From Tomocerus qinae (Eukaryota > Arthropoda > Collembola > Entomobryomorpha > Tomoceridae), in contig CM034546.1 of the NCBI GenBank assembly GCA_020055645.1, positions 15,252,001 through 15,316,000 on the forward strand: a stretch of 64,000 nucleotides of DNA. Reading direction: 5' to 3'. The notes under the pieces are model-generated. The model was not told the DNA's origin and ran no database searches. It saw nothing but the letters and a program-made list of their open reading frames with translations. Positions 28,581 to 43,500 of this stretch are shown here, piece by piece. A program made the translations under genes and the position numbers. Position 1 is the stretch's first letter. Each line of letters starts with the position of its first letter.

Positions 28581-31500
28581 ACTAATTGGTTCATTTGGCA
28601 TTTTTTATCACATTGATAGAGCTTTTTATTAATTATTATGTTGACCTTTATAGGTAGAATCGGCAATTAGGATATTTCTTTTGACCAAGTAGATTACCAA
28701 TATTTACCTTTTTGCGATTTGTCATTTCTGTTTATGTTGGTAAGTCCCATTGTCGTGCTTGTCATTTGCAAAAAACTTTGTTATTCTATATTAAGCTGGT
28801 TTTTTATTTTGTTAATGTATACAGTTGCAACATTATTCTTGTTTTAGATATCTAATAATTTTGATTTTAAACCACCGTACTTTAAGTTTCTTCTGAGTTT
28901 CATAGTCATTAATCATGACTTTGTCGCACTATTTCACAGAGTATTAGCAATAGGTTTTGTTGATTGCTGCTGTTTTATTACCGTTTCGTCAAACTAAAAC
29001 ACTATATGAAACAATTATTATATTAAATAGTTTTTATTATATAAAATTTGATACAAACAGTATCATATTTTATTTAAAAAATGATATTTAACTCTAGATA
29101 AAAATTTATTTAATGTGCTTTTCAAAATCACGTTAACCAATGGCTAAGTGTTTGAACCTGTTTCACAGCAAAGAATCCCTTAGTCACAAAACAACACAAT
29201 TTTAGCTACGTTAATCACAAAATGTTTCGCCACATTGGATATCCAAATTACATAATAAATATAATATAATTTTAATAGTAAAATTATATAACAGCGTTCG
29301 ACAATATCAGGTTAACATAGGGTCCATTAATAACAACTGCTTCACGGTGTAAAAATTTCACTAATCAAGAATTTAGAATTTAGATGTTTTAATGTTTGTT
29401 GGCAAAAGTAATTTATCCCAGTCTTACAATTATAACTCGTCTCAATAACCGAGCTAATAAAACGACACAAAATGTTTATTAGTTCTAATTAAAGATATTT
29501 TCGGAAGAAAAGACTTCTACCAACCTATATACTGTTGTTAGATTTATGTTTATAAACCGAAAGCTAGTTTTGCATTAACTATGATACCCATGATAGGAAA
29601 CATCAACTTTTAAAATTAAATTGAGTTTTTCATGATTTAAGAGGGTTAAACTAAAAAATTATTAAATCCGCTTCTATTTATTCTGAAAGTTGTATTTGTA
29701 AAACTACAGACTTAAAGACAAGTAGTTTCACATTTATTTTTGAATTACCTTTTTATGATAAAATCCTTTTGAATGGTTGAATTTCGTGAGAAAGATTATT
29801 AAATTATTGTTGAATATGTTAGTCAGCATTGGTATAATGGGCATTTCTAATGACCAATTGGCGAACTTGGCAATTTGTAATGACTTAGTGTGGTACTTGG
29901 GATTTGTATTGACTAATTAGTGTACTTGGCCTTTCTAGTTACTAATGGGTGTCCTGGTCATTTTAGTAACCAATTGGTGTATTTATTATTTCTGGAAATT
30001 AGTAGGGGTGCTTGTTATTATTAGTAACTAATTGGTGTATATGGGCATTTCTAGTAACTAATTGCTGTATATGGGCATTTCTAGTAACTAATTGGTGTAT
30101 AAGGGTATTTCTAGTAACTAATTGGTGTATATTTGCATTTCTAGTAACTAATTGGTGTATATGGGCATATCTAGTAACTAATTGGTGTATATGGGCCTTT
30201 TTATTAACTAGTTGGTGTATAAGGGCATTTCTAGTAACTAATTGGTGTATATGCGCATTTTTATTAACTAATTGGTGCATATAGGCATTTCTAGAAACTA
30301 ATTGGTGTATATGGGCATTTCTAGTAACTAATTGGTGTATATGGGCATTTCTAGTAACTAATTGGTGTATATGGGCATTTCTAGTAACTAGTTAGTGTAC
30401 ATGGGCATTTCTACAAACTATTGGGAGTACTTGTCATTTCTACGAACTAATTGGTTCATTTGGCATTTTTTATCACATTGATAGAGCTTTTTATTAATTA
30501 TTATGTTGACCTTTATAGGTAGAATCGGCAATTAGGATATTTCTTTTGACCAAGTAGATTACCAATATTTACCTTTTTGCGATTTGTCATTTCTGTTTAT
30601 GTTGGTAAGTCCCATTGTCGTGCTTGTCATTTGAAAAACACTTTGTTATTCTATATTAAGCTGGTTTTTTATTTTGTTAATGTATACAGTTGCAACATTA
30701 TTCTTGTTTTAGATATCTAATAATTTTGATTTTAAACCACCGTACTTTAAGTTTCTTCTGAGTTTCATAGTCATTAATCATGACTTTGTCGCACTATTCC
30801 ACAGAGTATTAGCAATAGGTTTTGTTGATTGCTGCTGTTTTATTACCGTTTCGTCAAACTAAAACACTATATGAAACAATTATTATATTAAATAGTTTTT
30901 ATTATATAAAATTTGATACAAACAGTATCATATTTTATTTAAAAAATGATATTTAACTCTAGATAAAAATTTATTTAATGTGCTTTTCAAAATCACGTTA
31001 ACCAATGGCTAAGTGTTTGAACCTGTTTCACAGCAAAGAATCCCTTAGTCACAAAACAACACAATTTTAGCAACGTTAATCACAAAATGTTTCGCCACAT
31101 TGGATATCCAAATTACATAATAAATATAATATAATTTTAATAGTAAAATTATATAACAGCGTTCGACAATATCAGGTTAACATAGGGTCCATTAATAACA
31201 ACTGCTTCACGGTGTAAAAATTTCACTAATCAAGAATTTAGAATTTAGATGTTTTAATGTTTGTTGGCAAAAGTAATTTATCCCAGTCTTACAATTATAA
31301 CTCGTCTCAATAACCGAGCTAATAAAACGACACAAAATGTTTATTAGTTCTAATTAAAGATATTTTCGGAAGAAAAGACTTCTACCAACCTATATACTGT
31401 TGTTAGATTTATGTTTATAAACCGAAAGCTAGTTTTGCATTAACTATGATACCCATGATAGGAAACATCAACTTTTAAAATTAAATTGAGTTTTTCATGA

Positions 31501-34500
31501 TTTAAGAGGGTTAAACTAAAAAATTATTAAATCCGCTTCTATTTATTCTGAAAGTTGTATTTGTAAAACTACAGACTTAAAGACAAGTAGTTTCACATTT
31601 ATTTTTGAATTACCTTTTTATGATAAAATCCTTTTGAATGGTTGAATTTCGTGAGAAAGATTATTAAATTATTGTTGAATATGTTAGTCAGCATTGGTAT
31701 AATGGGCATTTCTAATGACCAATTGGCGAACTTGGCAATTTGTAATGACTTAGTGTGGTACTTGGGATTTGTATTGACTAATTAGTGTACTTGGCCTTTC
31801 TAGTTACTAATGGGTGTCCTGGTCATTTTAGTAACCAATTGGTGTATTTATTATTTCTGGAAATTAGTAGGGGTGCTTGTTATTATTAGTAACTAATTGG
31901 TGTATATGGGCATTTCTAGTAACTAATTGCTGTATATGGGCATTTCTAGTAACTAATTGGTGTATAAGGGTATTTCTAGTAACTAATTGGTGTATATTTG
32001 CATTTCTAGTAACTAATTGGTGTATATGGGCATATCTAGTAACTAATTTGGTGTATATGGGCCTTTTTATTAACTAGTTGGTGTATAAGGGCATTTCTAG
32101 TAACTAATTGGTGTATATGCGCATTTTTATTAACTAATTGGTGCATATAGGCATTTCTAGAAACTAATTGGTGTATATGGGCATTTCTAGTAACTAATTG
32201 GTGTATATGGGCATTTCTAGTAACTAATTGGTGTATATGGGCATTTCTAGTAACTAGTTAGTGTACATGGGCATTTCTACAAACTATTGGGAGTACTTGT
32301 CATTTCTACGAACTAATTGGTTCATTTGGCATTTTTTATCACATTGATAGAGCTTTTTATTAATTATTATGTTGACCTTTATAGGTAGAATCGGCAATTA
32401 GGATATTTCTTTTGACCAAGTAGATTACCAATATTTACCTTTTTGCGATTTGTCATTTCTGTTTATGTTGGTAAGTCCCATTGTCGTGCTTGTCATTTGA
32501 AAAAAACTTTGTTATTCTATATTAAGCTGGTTTTTTATTTTGTTAATGTATACAGTTGCAACATTATTCTTGTTTTAGATATCTAATAATTTTGATTTTA
32601 AACCACCCTACTTTAAGTTTCTTCTGAGTTTCATAGTCATTAATCATGACTTTGTCGCACTATTCCACAGAGTATTAGCAATAGGTTTTGTTGATTGCTG
32701 CTGTTTTATTACCGTTTCGTCAAACTAAAACACTATATGAAACAATTATTATATTAAATAGTTTTTATTATATAAAATTTGATACAAACAGTATCATATT
32801 TTATTTAAAAAATGATATTTAACTCTAGATAAAAATTTATTTAATGTGCTTTTCAAAATCACGTTAACCAATGGCTAAGTGTTTGAACCTGTTTCACAGC
32901 AAAGAATCCCTTAGTCACAAAACAACACAATTTTAGCAACGTTAATCACAAAATGTTTCGCCACATTGGATATCCAAATTACATAATAAATATAATATAA
33001 TTTTAATAGTAAAATTATATAACAGCGTTCGACAATATCAGGTTAACATAGGGTCCATTAATAACAACTGCTTCACGGTGTAAAAATTTCACTAATCAAG
33101 AATTTAGAATTTAGATGTTTTAATGTTTGTTGGCAAAAGTAATTTATCCCAGTCTTACAATTATAACTCGTCTCAATAACCGAGCTAATAAAACGACACA
33201 AAATGTTTATTAGTTCTAATTAAAGATATTTTCGGAAGAAAAGACTTCTACCAACCTATATACTGTTGTTAGATTTATGTTTATAAACCGAAAGCTAGTT
33301 TTGCATTAACTATGATACCCATGATAGGAAACATCAACTTTTAAAATCAAATTGAGTTTTTCATGATTTAAGAGGGTTAAACTAAAAAATTATTAAATCC
33401 GCTTCTATTTATTCTGAAAGTTGTATTTGTAAAACTACAGACTTAAAGACAAGTAGTTTCACATTTATTTTTGAATTACCTTTTTATGATAAAATCCTTT
33501 TGAATGGTTGAATTTCGTGAGAAAGATTATTAAATTATTGTTGAATATGTTAGTCAGCATTGGTATAATGGGCATTTCTAATGACCAATTGGCGAACTTG
33601 GCAATTTGTAATGACTTAGTGTGGTACTTGGGATTTGTATTGACTAATTAGTGTACTTGGCCTTTCTAGTTACTAATGGGTGTCCTGGTCATTTTAGTAA
33701 CCAATTGGTGTATTTATTATTTCTGGAAATTAGTAGGGGTGCTTGTTATTATTAGTAACTAATTGGTGTATATGGGCATTTCTAGTAACTAATTGCTGTA
33801 TATGGGCATTTCTAGTAACTAATTGGTGTATAAGGGTATTTCTAGTAACTAATTGGTGTATATTTGCATTTCTAGTAACTAATTGGTGTATATGGGCATA
33901 TCTAGTAACTAATTGGTGTATATGGGCCTTTTTATTAACTAGTTGGTGTATAAGGGCATTTCTAGTAACTAATTGGTGTATATGCGCATTTTTATTAACT
34001 AATTGGTGCATATAGGCATTTCTAGAAACTAATTGGTGTATATGGGCATTTCTAGTAACTAATTGGTGTATATGGGCATTTCTAGTAACTAATTGGTGTA
34101 TATGGGCATTTCTAGTAACTAGTTAGTGTACATGGGCATTTCTACAAACTATTGGGAGTACTTGTCATTTCTACGAACTAATTGGTTCATTTGGCATTTT
34201 TTATCACATTGATAGAGCTTTTTATTAATTATTATGTTGACCTTTATAGGTAGAATCGGCAATTAGGATATTTCTTTTGACCAAGTAGATTACCAATATT
34301 TACCTTTTTGCGATTTGTCATTTCTGTTTATGTTGGTAAGTCCCATTGTCGTGCTTGTCATTTGAAAAAAACTTTGTTATTCTATATTAAGCTGGTTTTT
34401 TATTTTGTTAATGTATACAGTTGCAACATTATTCTTGTTTTAGATATCTAATAATTTTGATTTTAAACCACCCTACTTTAAGTTTCTTCTGAGTTTCATA

Positions 34501-37500
34501 GTCATTAATCATGACTTTGTCGCACTATTCCACAGAGTATTAGCAATAGGTTTTGTTGATTGCTGCTGTTTTATTACCGTTTCGTCAAACTAAAACACTA
34601 TATGAAACAATTATTATATTAAATAGTTTTTATTATATAAAATTTGATACAAACAGTATCATATTTTATTTAAAAAATGATATTTAACTCTAGATAAAAA
34701 TTTATTTAATGTGCTTTTCAAAATCACGTTAACCAATGGCTAAGTGTTTGAACCTGTTTCACAGCAAAGAATCCCTTAGTCACAAAACAACACAATTTTA
34801 GCAACGTTAATCACAAAATGTTTCGCCACATTGGATATCCAAATTACATAATAAATATAATATAATTTTAATAGTAAAATTATATAACAGCGTTCGACAA
34901 TATCAGGTTAACATAGGGTCCATTAATAACAACTGCTTCACGGTGTAAAAATTTCACTAATCAAGAATTTAGAATTTAGATGTTTTAATGTTTGTTGGCA
35001 AAAGTAATTTATCCCAGTCTTACAATTATAACTCGTCTCAATAACCGAGCTAATAAAACGACACAAAATGTTTATTAGTTCTAATTAAAGATATTTTCGG
35101 AAGAAAAGACTTCTACCAACCTATATACTGTTGTTAGATTTATGTTTATAAACCGAAAGCTAGTTTTGCATTAACTATGATACCCATGATAGGAAACATC
35201 AACTTTTAAAATTAAATTGAGTTTTTCATGATTTAAGAGGGTTAAACTAAAAAATTATTAAATCCGCTTCTATTTATTCTGAAAGTTGTATTTGTAAAAC
35301 TACAGACTTAAAGACAAGTAGTTTCACATTTATTTTTGAATTACCTTTTTATGATAAAATCCTTTTGAATGGTTGAATTTCGTGAGAAAGATTATTAAAT
35401 TATTGTTGAATATGTTAGTCAGCATTGGTATAATGGGCATTTCTAATGACCAATTGGCGAACTTGGCAATTTGTAATGACTTAGTGTGGTACTTGGGATT
35501 TGTATTGACTAATTAGTGTACTTGGCCTTTCTAGTTACTAATGGGTGTCCTGGTCATTTTAGTAACCAATTGGTGTATTTATTATTTCTGGAAATTAGTA
35601 GGGGTGCTTGTTATTATTAGTAACTAATTGGTGTATATGGGCATTTCTAGTAACTAATTGCTGTATATGGGCATTTCTAGTAACTAATTGGTGTATAAGG
35701 GTATTTCTAGTAACTAATTGGTGTATATTTGCATTTCTAGTAACTAATTGGTGTATATGGGCATATCTAGTAACTAATTGGTGTATATGGGCCTTTTTAT
35801 TAACTAGTTGGTGTATAAGGGCATTTCTAGTAACTAATTGGTGTATATGCGCATTTTTATTAACTAATTGGTGCATATAGGCATTTCTAGAAACTAATTG
35901 GTGTATATGGGCATTTCTAGTAACTAATTGGTGTATATGGGCATTTCTAGTAACTAATTGGTGTATATGGGCATTTCTAGTAACTAGTTAGTGTACATGG
36001 GCATTTCTACAAACTATTGGGAGTACTTGTCATTTCTACGAACTAATTGGTTCATTTGGCATTTTTTATCACATTGATAGAGCTTTTTATTAATTATTAT
36101 GTTGACCTTTATAGGTAGAATCGGCAATTAGGATATTTCTTTTGACCAAGTAGATTACCAATATTTACCTTTTTGCGATTTGTCATTTCTGTTTATGTTG
36201 GTAAGTCCCATTGTCGTGCTTGTCATTTGCAAAACACTTTGTTATTCTATATTAAGCTGGTTTTTTATTTTGTTAATGTATACAGTTGCAACATTATTCT
36301 TGTTTTAGATATCTAATAATTTTGATTTTAAACCACCGTACTTTAAGTTTCTTCTGAGTTTCATAGTCATTAATCATGACTTTGTCGCACTATTTCACAG
36401 AGTATTAGCAATAGGTTTTGTTGATTGCTGCTGTTTTATTACCGTTTCGTCAAACTAAAACACTATATGAAACAATTATTATATTAAATAGTTTTTATTA
36501 TATAAAATTTGATACAAACAGTATCATATTTTATTTAAAAAATGATATTTAACTCTAGATAAAAATTTATTTAATGTGCTTTTCAAAATCACGTTAACCA
36601 ATGGCTAAGTGTTTGAACCTGTTTCACAGCAAAGAATCCCTTAGTCACAAAACAACACAATTTTAGCTACGTTAATCACAAAATGTTTCGCCACATTGGA
36701 TATCCAAATTACATAATAAATATAATATAATTTTAATAGTAAAATTATATAACAGCGTTCGACAATATCAGGTTAACATAGGGTCCATTAATAACAACTG
36801 CTTCACGGTGTAAAAATTTCACTAATCAAGAATTTAGAATTTAGATGTTTTAATGTTTGTTGGCAAAAGTAATTTATCCCAGTCTTACAATTATAACTCG
36901 TCTCAATAACCGAGCTAATAAAACGACACAAAATGTTTATTAGTTCTAATTAAAGATATTTTCGGAAGAAAAGACTTCTACCAACCTATATACTGTTGTT
37001 AGATTTATGTTTATAAACCGAAAGCTAGTTTTGCATTAACTATGATACCCATGATAGGAAACATCAACTTTTAAAATTAAATTGAGTTTTTCATGATTTA
37101 AGAGGGTTAAACTAAAAAATTATTAAATCCGCTTCTATTTATTCTGAAAGTTGTATTTGTAAAACTACAGACTTAAAGACAAGTAGTTTCACATTTATTT
37201 TTGAATTACCTTTTTATGATAAAATCCTTTTGAATGGTTGAATTTCGTGAGAAAGATTATTAAATTATTGTTGAATATGTTAGTCAGCATTGGTATAATG
37301 GGCATTTCTAATGACCAATTGGCGAACTTGGCAATTTGTAATGACTTAGTGTGGTACTTGGGATTTGTATTGACTAATTAGTGTACTTGGCCTTTCTAGT
37401 TACTAATGGGTGTCCTGGTCATTTTAGTAACCAATTGGTGTATTTATTATTTCTGGAAATTAGTAGGGGTGCTTGTTATTATTAGTAACTAATTGGTGTA

Positions 37501-40500
37501 TATGGGCATTTCTAGTAACTAATTGCTGTATATGGGCATTTCTAGTAACTAATTGGTGTATAAGGGTATTTCTAGTAACTAATTGGTGTATATTTGCATT
37601 TCTAGTAACTAATTGGTGTATATGGGCATATCTAGTAACTATTTGGTGTATATGGGCCTTTTTATTAACTAGTTGGTGTATAAGGGCATTTCTAGTAACT
37701 AATTGGTGTATATGCGCATTTTTATTAACTAATTGGTGCATATAGGCATTTCTAGAAACTAATTGGTGTATATGGGCATTTCTAGTAACTAATTGGTGTA
37801 TATGGGCATTTCTAGTAACTAATTGGTGTATATGGGCATTTCTAGTAACTAGTTAGTGTACATGGGCATTTCTACAAACTATTGGGAGTACTTGTCATTT
37901 CTACGAACTAATTGGTTCATTTGGCATTTTTTATCACATTGATAGAGCTTTTTATTAATTATTATGTTGACCTTTATAGGTAGAATCGGCAATTAGGATA
38001 TTTCTTTTGACCAAGTAGATTACCAATATTTACCTTTTTGCGATTTGTCATTTCTGTTTATGTTGGTAAGTCCCATTGTCGTGCTTGTCATTTGAAAAAA
38101 ACTTTGTTATTCTATATTAAGCTGGTTTTTTATTTTGTTAATGTATACAGTTGCAACATTATTCTTGTTTTAGATATCTAATAATTTTGATTTTAAACCA
38201 CCCTACTTTAAGTTTCTTCTGAGTTTCATAGTCATTAATCATGACTTTGTCGCACTATTCCACAGAGTATTAGCAATAGGTTTTGTTGATTGCTGCTGTT
38301 TTATTACCGTTTCGTCAAACTAAAACACTATATGAAACAATTATTATATTAAATAGTTTTTATTATATAAAATTTGATACAAACAGTATCATATTTTATT
38401 TAAAAAATGATATTTAACTCTAGATAAAAATTTATTTAATGTGCTTTTCAAAATCACGTTAACCAATGGCTAAGTGTTTGAACCTGTTTCACAGCAAAGA
38501 ATCCCTTAGTCACAAAACAACACAATTTTAGCAACGTTAATCACAAAATGTTTCGCCACATTGGATATCCAAATTACATAATAAATATAATATAATTTTA
38601 ATAGTAAAATTATATAACAGCGTTCGACAATATCAGGTTAACATAGGGTCCATTAATAACAACTGCTTCACGGTGTAAAAATTTCACTAATCAAGAATTT
38701 AGAATTTAGATGTTTTAATGTTTGTTGGCAAAAGTAATTTATCCCAGTCTTACAATTATAACTCGTCTCAATAACCGAGCTAATAAAACGACACGAAATG
38801 TTTATTAGTTCTAATTAAACATATTTTCGGAAGAAAAGACTTCTACCAACCTATATACTGTTGTTAGATTTATGTTTATAAACCGAAAGCTAGTTTTGCA
38901 TTAACTATGATACCCATGATAGGAAACATCAACTTTTAAAATCAAATTGAGTTTTTCATGATTTAAGAGGATTAAACTAAAAAATTATTAAATCCGCTTC
39001 TATTTATTCTGAAAGTTGTAGTTGTAAAACTACAGACTTAAAGACAAGTAGTTTCACATTTATTTTTGAATTACCTTTTTATGATAAAATCCTTTTGAAT
39101 GGTTGAATTTCGTGCGAAAGATTATTAAATTATTGTTGAATATGTTAGTCAGCATTGGTATAATGGGCATTTCTAATGACCAATTGGCGAACTTGGCAAT
39201 TTGTAATGACTTAGTGTGGTACTTGGGATTTGTATTGACTAATTAGTGTACTTGGCCTTTCTAGTTACTAATGGGTGTCCTGGTCATTTTAGTAACCAAT
39301 TGGTGTATTTATTATTTCTGGAAATTAGTAGGGGTGCTTGTTATTATTAGTAACTAATTGGTGTATATGGGCATTTCTAGTAACTAATTGCTGTATATGG
39401 GCATTTCTAGTAACTAATTGGTGTATAAGGGTATTTCTAGTAACTAATTGGTGTATATTTGCATTTCTAGTAACTAATTGGTGTATATGGGCATATCTAG
39501 TAACTAATTGGTGTATATGGGCCTTTTTATTAACTAGTTGGTGTATAAGGGCATTTCTAGTAACTAATTGGTGTATATGCGCATTTTTATTAACTAATTG
39601 GTGCATATAGGCATTTCTAGAAACTAATTGGTGTATATGGGCATTTCTAGTAACTAATTGGTGTATATGGGCATTTCTAGTAACTAATTGGTGTATATGG
39701 GCATTTCTAGTAACTAGTTAGTGTACATGGGCATTTCTACAAACTATTGGGAGTACTTGTCATTTCTACGAACTAATTGGTTCATTTGGCATTTTTTATC
39801 ACATTGATAGAGCTTTTTATTAATTATTATGTTGACCTTTATAGGTAGAATCGGCAATTAGGATATTTCTTTTGACCAAGTAGATTACCAATATTTACCT
39901 TTTTGCGATTTGTCATTTCTGTTTATGTTGGTAAGTCCCATTGTCGTGCTTGTCATTTGAAAAAAACTTTGTTATTCTATATTAAGCTGGTTTTTTATTT
40001 TGTTAATGTATACAGTTGCAACATTATTCTTGTTTTAGATATCTAATAATTTTGATTTTAAACCACCCTACTTTAAGTTTCTTCTGAGTTTCATAGTCAT
40101 TAATCATGACTTTGTCGCACTATTCCACAGAGTATTAGCAATAGGTTTTGTTGATTGCTGCTGTTTTATTACCGTTTCGTCAAACTAAAACACTATATGA
40201 AACAATTATTATATTAAATAGTTTTTATTATATAAAATTTGATACAAACAGTATCATATTTTATTTAAAAAATGATATTTAACTCTAGATAAAAATTTAT
40301 TTAATGTGCTTTTCAAAATCACGTTAACCAATGGCTAAGTGTTTGAACCTGTTTCACAGCAAAGAATCCCTTAGTCACAAAACAACACAATTTTAGCAAC
40401 GTTAATCACAAAATGTTTCGCCACATTGGATATCCAAATTACATAATAAATATAATATAATTTTAATAGTAAAATTATATAACAGCGTTCGACAATATCA

Positions 40501-43500
40501 GGTTAACATAGGGTCCATTAATAACAACTGCTTCACGGTGTAAAAATTTCACTAATCAAGAATTTAGAATTTAGATGTTTTAATGTTTGTTGGCAAAAGT
40601 AATTTATCCCAGTCTTACAATTATAACTCGTCTCAATAACCGAGCTAATAAAACGACACAAAATGTTTATTAGTTCTAATTAAAGATATTTTCGGAAGAA
40701 AAGACTTCTACCAACCTATATACTGTTGTTAGATTTATGTTTATAAACCGAAAGCTAGTTTTGCATTAACTATGATACCCATGATAGGAAACATCAACTT
40801 TTAAAATTAAATTGAGTTTTTCATGATTTAAGAGGGTTAAACTAAAAAATTATTAAATCCGCTTCTATTTATTCTGAAAGTTGTATTTGTAAAACTACAG
40901 ACTTAAAGACAAGTAGTTTCACATTTATTTTTGAATTACCTTTTTATGATAAAATCCTTTTGAATGGTTGAATTTCGTGAGAAAGATTATTAAATTATTG
41001 TTGAATATGTTAGTCAGCATTGGTATAATGGGCATTTCTAATGACCAATTGGCGAACTTGGCAATTTGTAATGACTTAGTGTGGTACTTGGGATTTGTAT
41101 TGACTAATTAGTGTACTTGGCCTTTCTAGTTACTAATGGGTGTCCTGGTCATTTTAGTAACCAATTGGTGTATTTATTATTTCTGGAAATTAGTAGGGGT
41201 GCTTGTTATTATTAGTAACTAATTGGTGTATATGGGCATTTCTAGTAACTAATTGCTGTATATGGGCATTTCTAGTAACTAATTGGTGTATAAGGGTATT
41301 TCTAGTAACTAATTGGTGTATATTTGCATTTCTAGTAACTAATTGGTGTATATGGGCATATCTAGTAACTAATTGGTGTATATGGGCCTTTTTATTAACT
41401 AGTTGGTGTATAAGGGCATTTCTAGTAACTAATTGGTGTATATGCGCATTTTTATTAACTAATTGGTGCATATAGGCATTTCTAGAAACTAATTGGTGTA
41501 TATGGGCATTTCTAGTAACTAATTGGTGTATATGGGCATTTCTAGTAACTAATTGGTGTATATGGGCATTTCTAGTAACTAGTTAGTGTACATGGGCATT
41601 TCTACAAACTATTGGGAGTACTTGTCATTTCTACGAACTAATTGGTTCATTTGGCATTTTTTATCACATTGATAGAGCTTTTTATTAATTATTATGTTGA
41701 CCTTTATAGGTAGAATCGGCAATTAGGATATTTCTTTTGACCAAGTAGATTACCAATATTTACCTTTTTGCGATTTGTCATTTCTGTTTATGTTGGTAAG
41801 TCCCATTGTCGTGCTTGTCATTTGCAAAACACTTTGTTATTCTATATTAAGCTGGTTTTTTATTTTGTTAATGTATACAGTTGCAACATTATTCTTGTTT
41901 TAGATATCTAATAATTTTGATTTTAAACCACCGTACTTTAAGTTTCTTCTGAGTTTCATAGTCATTAATCATGACTTTGTCGCACTATTTCACAGAGTAT
42001 TAGCAATAGGTTTTGTTGATTGCTGCTGTTTTATTACCGTTTCGTCAAACTAAAACACTATATGAAACAATTATTATATTAAATAGTTTTTATTATATAA
42101 AATTTGATACAAACAGTATCATATTTTATTTAAAAAATGATATTTAACTCTAGATAAAAATTTATTTAATGTGCTTTTCAAAATCACGTTAACCAATGGC
42201 TAAGTGTTTGAACCTGTTTCACAGCAAAGAATCCCTTAGTCACAAAACAACACAATTTTAGCTACGTTAATCACAAAATGTTTCGCCACATTGGATATCC
42301 AAATTACATAATAAATATAATATAATTTTAATAGTAAAATTATATAACAGCGTTCGACAATATCAGGTTAACATAGGGTCCATTAATAACAACTGCTTCA
42401 CGGTGTAAAAATTTCACTAATCAAGAATTTAGAATTTAGATGTTTTAATGTTTGTTGGCAAAAGTAATTTATCCCAGTCTTACAATTATAACTCGTCTCA
42501 ATAACCGAGCTAATAAAACGACACAAAATGTTTATTAGTTCTAATTAAAGATATTTTCGGAAGAAAAGACTTCTACCAACCTATATACTGTTGTTAGATT
42601 TATGTTTATAAACCGAAAGCTAGTTTTGCATTAACTATGATACCCATGATAGGAAACATCAACTTTTAAAATTAAATTGAGTTTTTCATGATTTAAGAGG
42701 GTTAAACTAAAAAATTATTAAATCCGCTTCTATTTATTCTGAAAGTTGTATTTGTAAAACTACAGACTTAAAGACAAGTAGTTTCACATTTATTTTTGAA
42801 TTACCTTTTTATGATAAAATCCTTTTGAATGGTTGAATTTCGTGAGAAAGATTATTAAATTATTGTTGAATATGTTAGTCAGCATTGGTATAATGGGCAT
42901 TTCTAATGACCAATTGGCGAACTTGGCAATTTGTAATGACTTAGTGTGGTACTTGGGATTTGTATTGACTAATTAGTGTACTTGGCCTTTCTAGTTACTA
43001 ATGGGTGTCCTGGTCATTTTAGTAACCAATTGGTGTATTTATTATTTCTGGAAATTAGTAGGGGTGCTTGTTATTATTAGTAACTAATTGGTGTATATGG
43101 GCATTTCTAGTAACTAATTGCTGTATATGGGCATTTCTAGTAACTAATTGGTGTATAAGGGTATTTCTAGTAACTAATTGGTGTATATTTGCATTTCTAG
43201 TAACTAATTGGTGTATATGGGCATATCTAGTAACTAATTGGTGTATATGGGCCTTTTTATTAACTAGTTGGTGTATAAGGGCATTTCTAGTAACTAATTG
43301 GTGTATATGCGCATTTTTATTAACTAATTGGTGCATATAGGCATTTCTAGAAACTAATTGGTGTATATGGGCATTTCTAGTAACTAATTGGTGTATATGG
43401 GCATTTCTAGTAACTAATTGGTGTATATGGGCATTTCTAGTAACTAGTTAGTGTACATGGGCATTTCTACAAACTATTGGGAGTACTTGTCATTTCTACG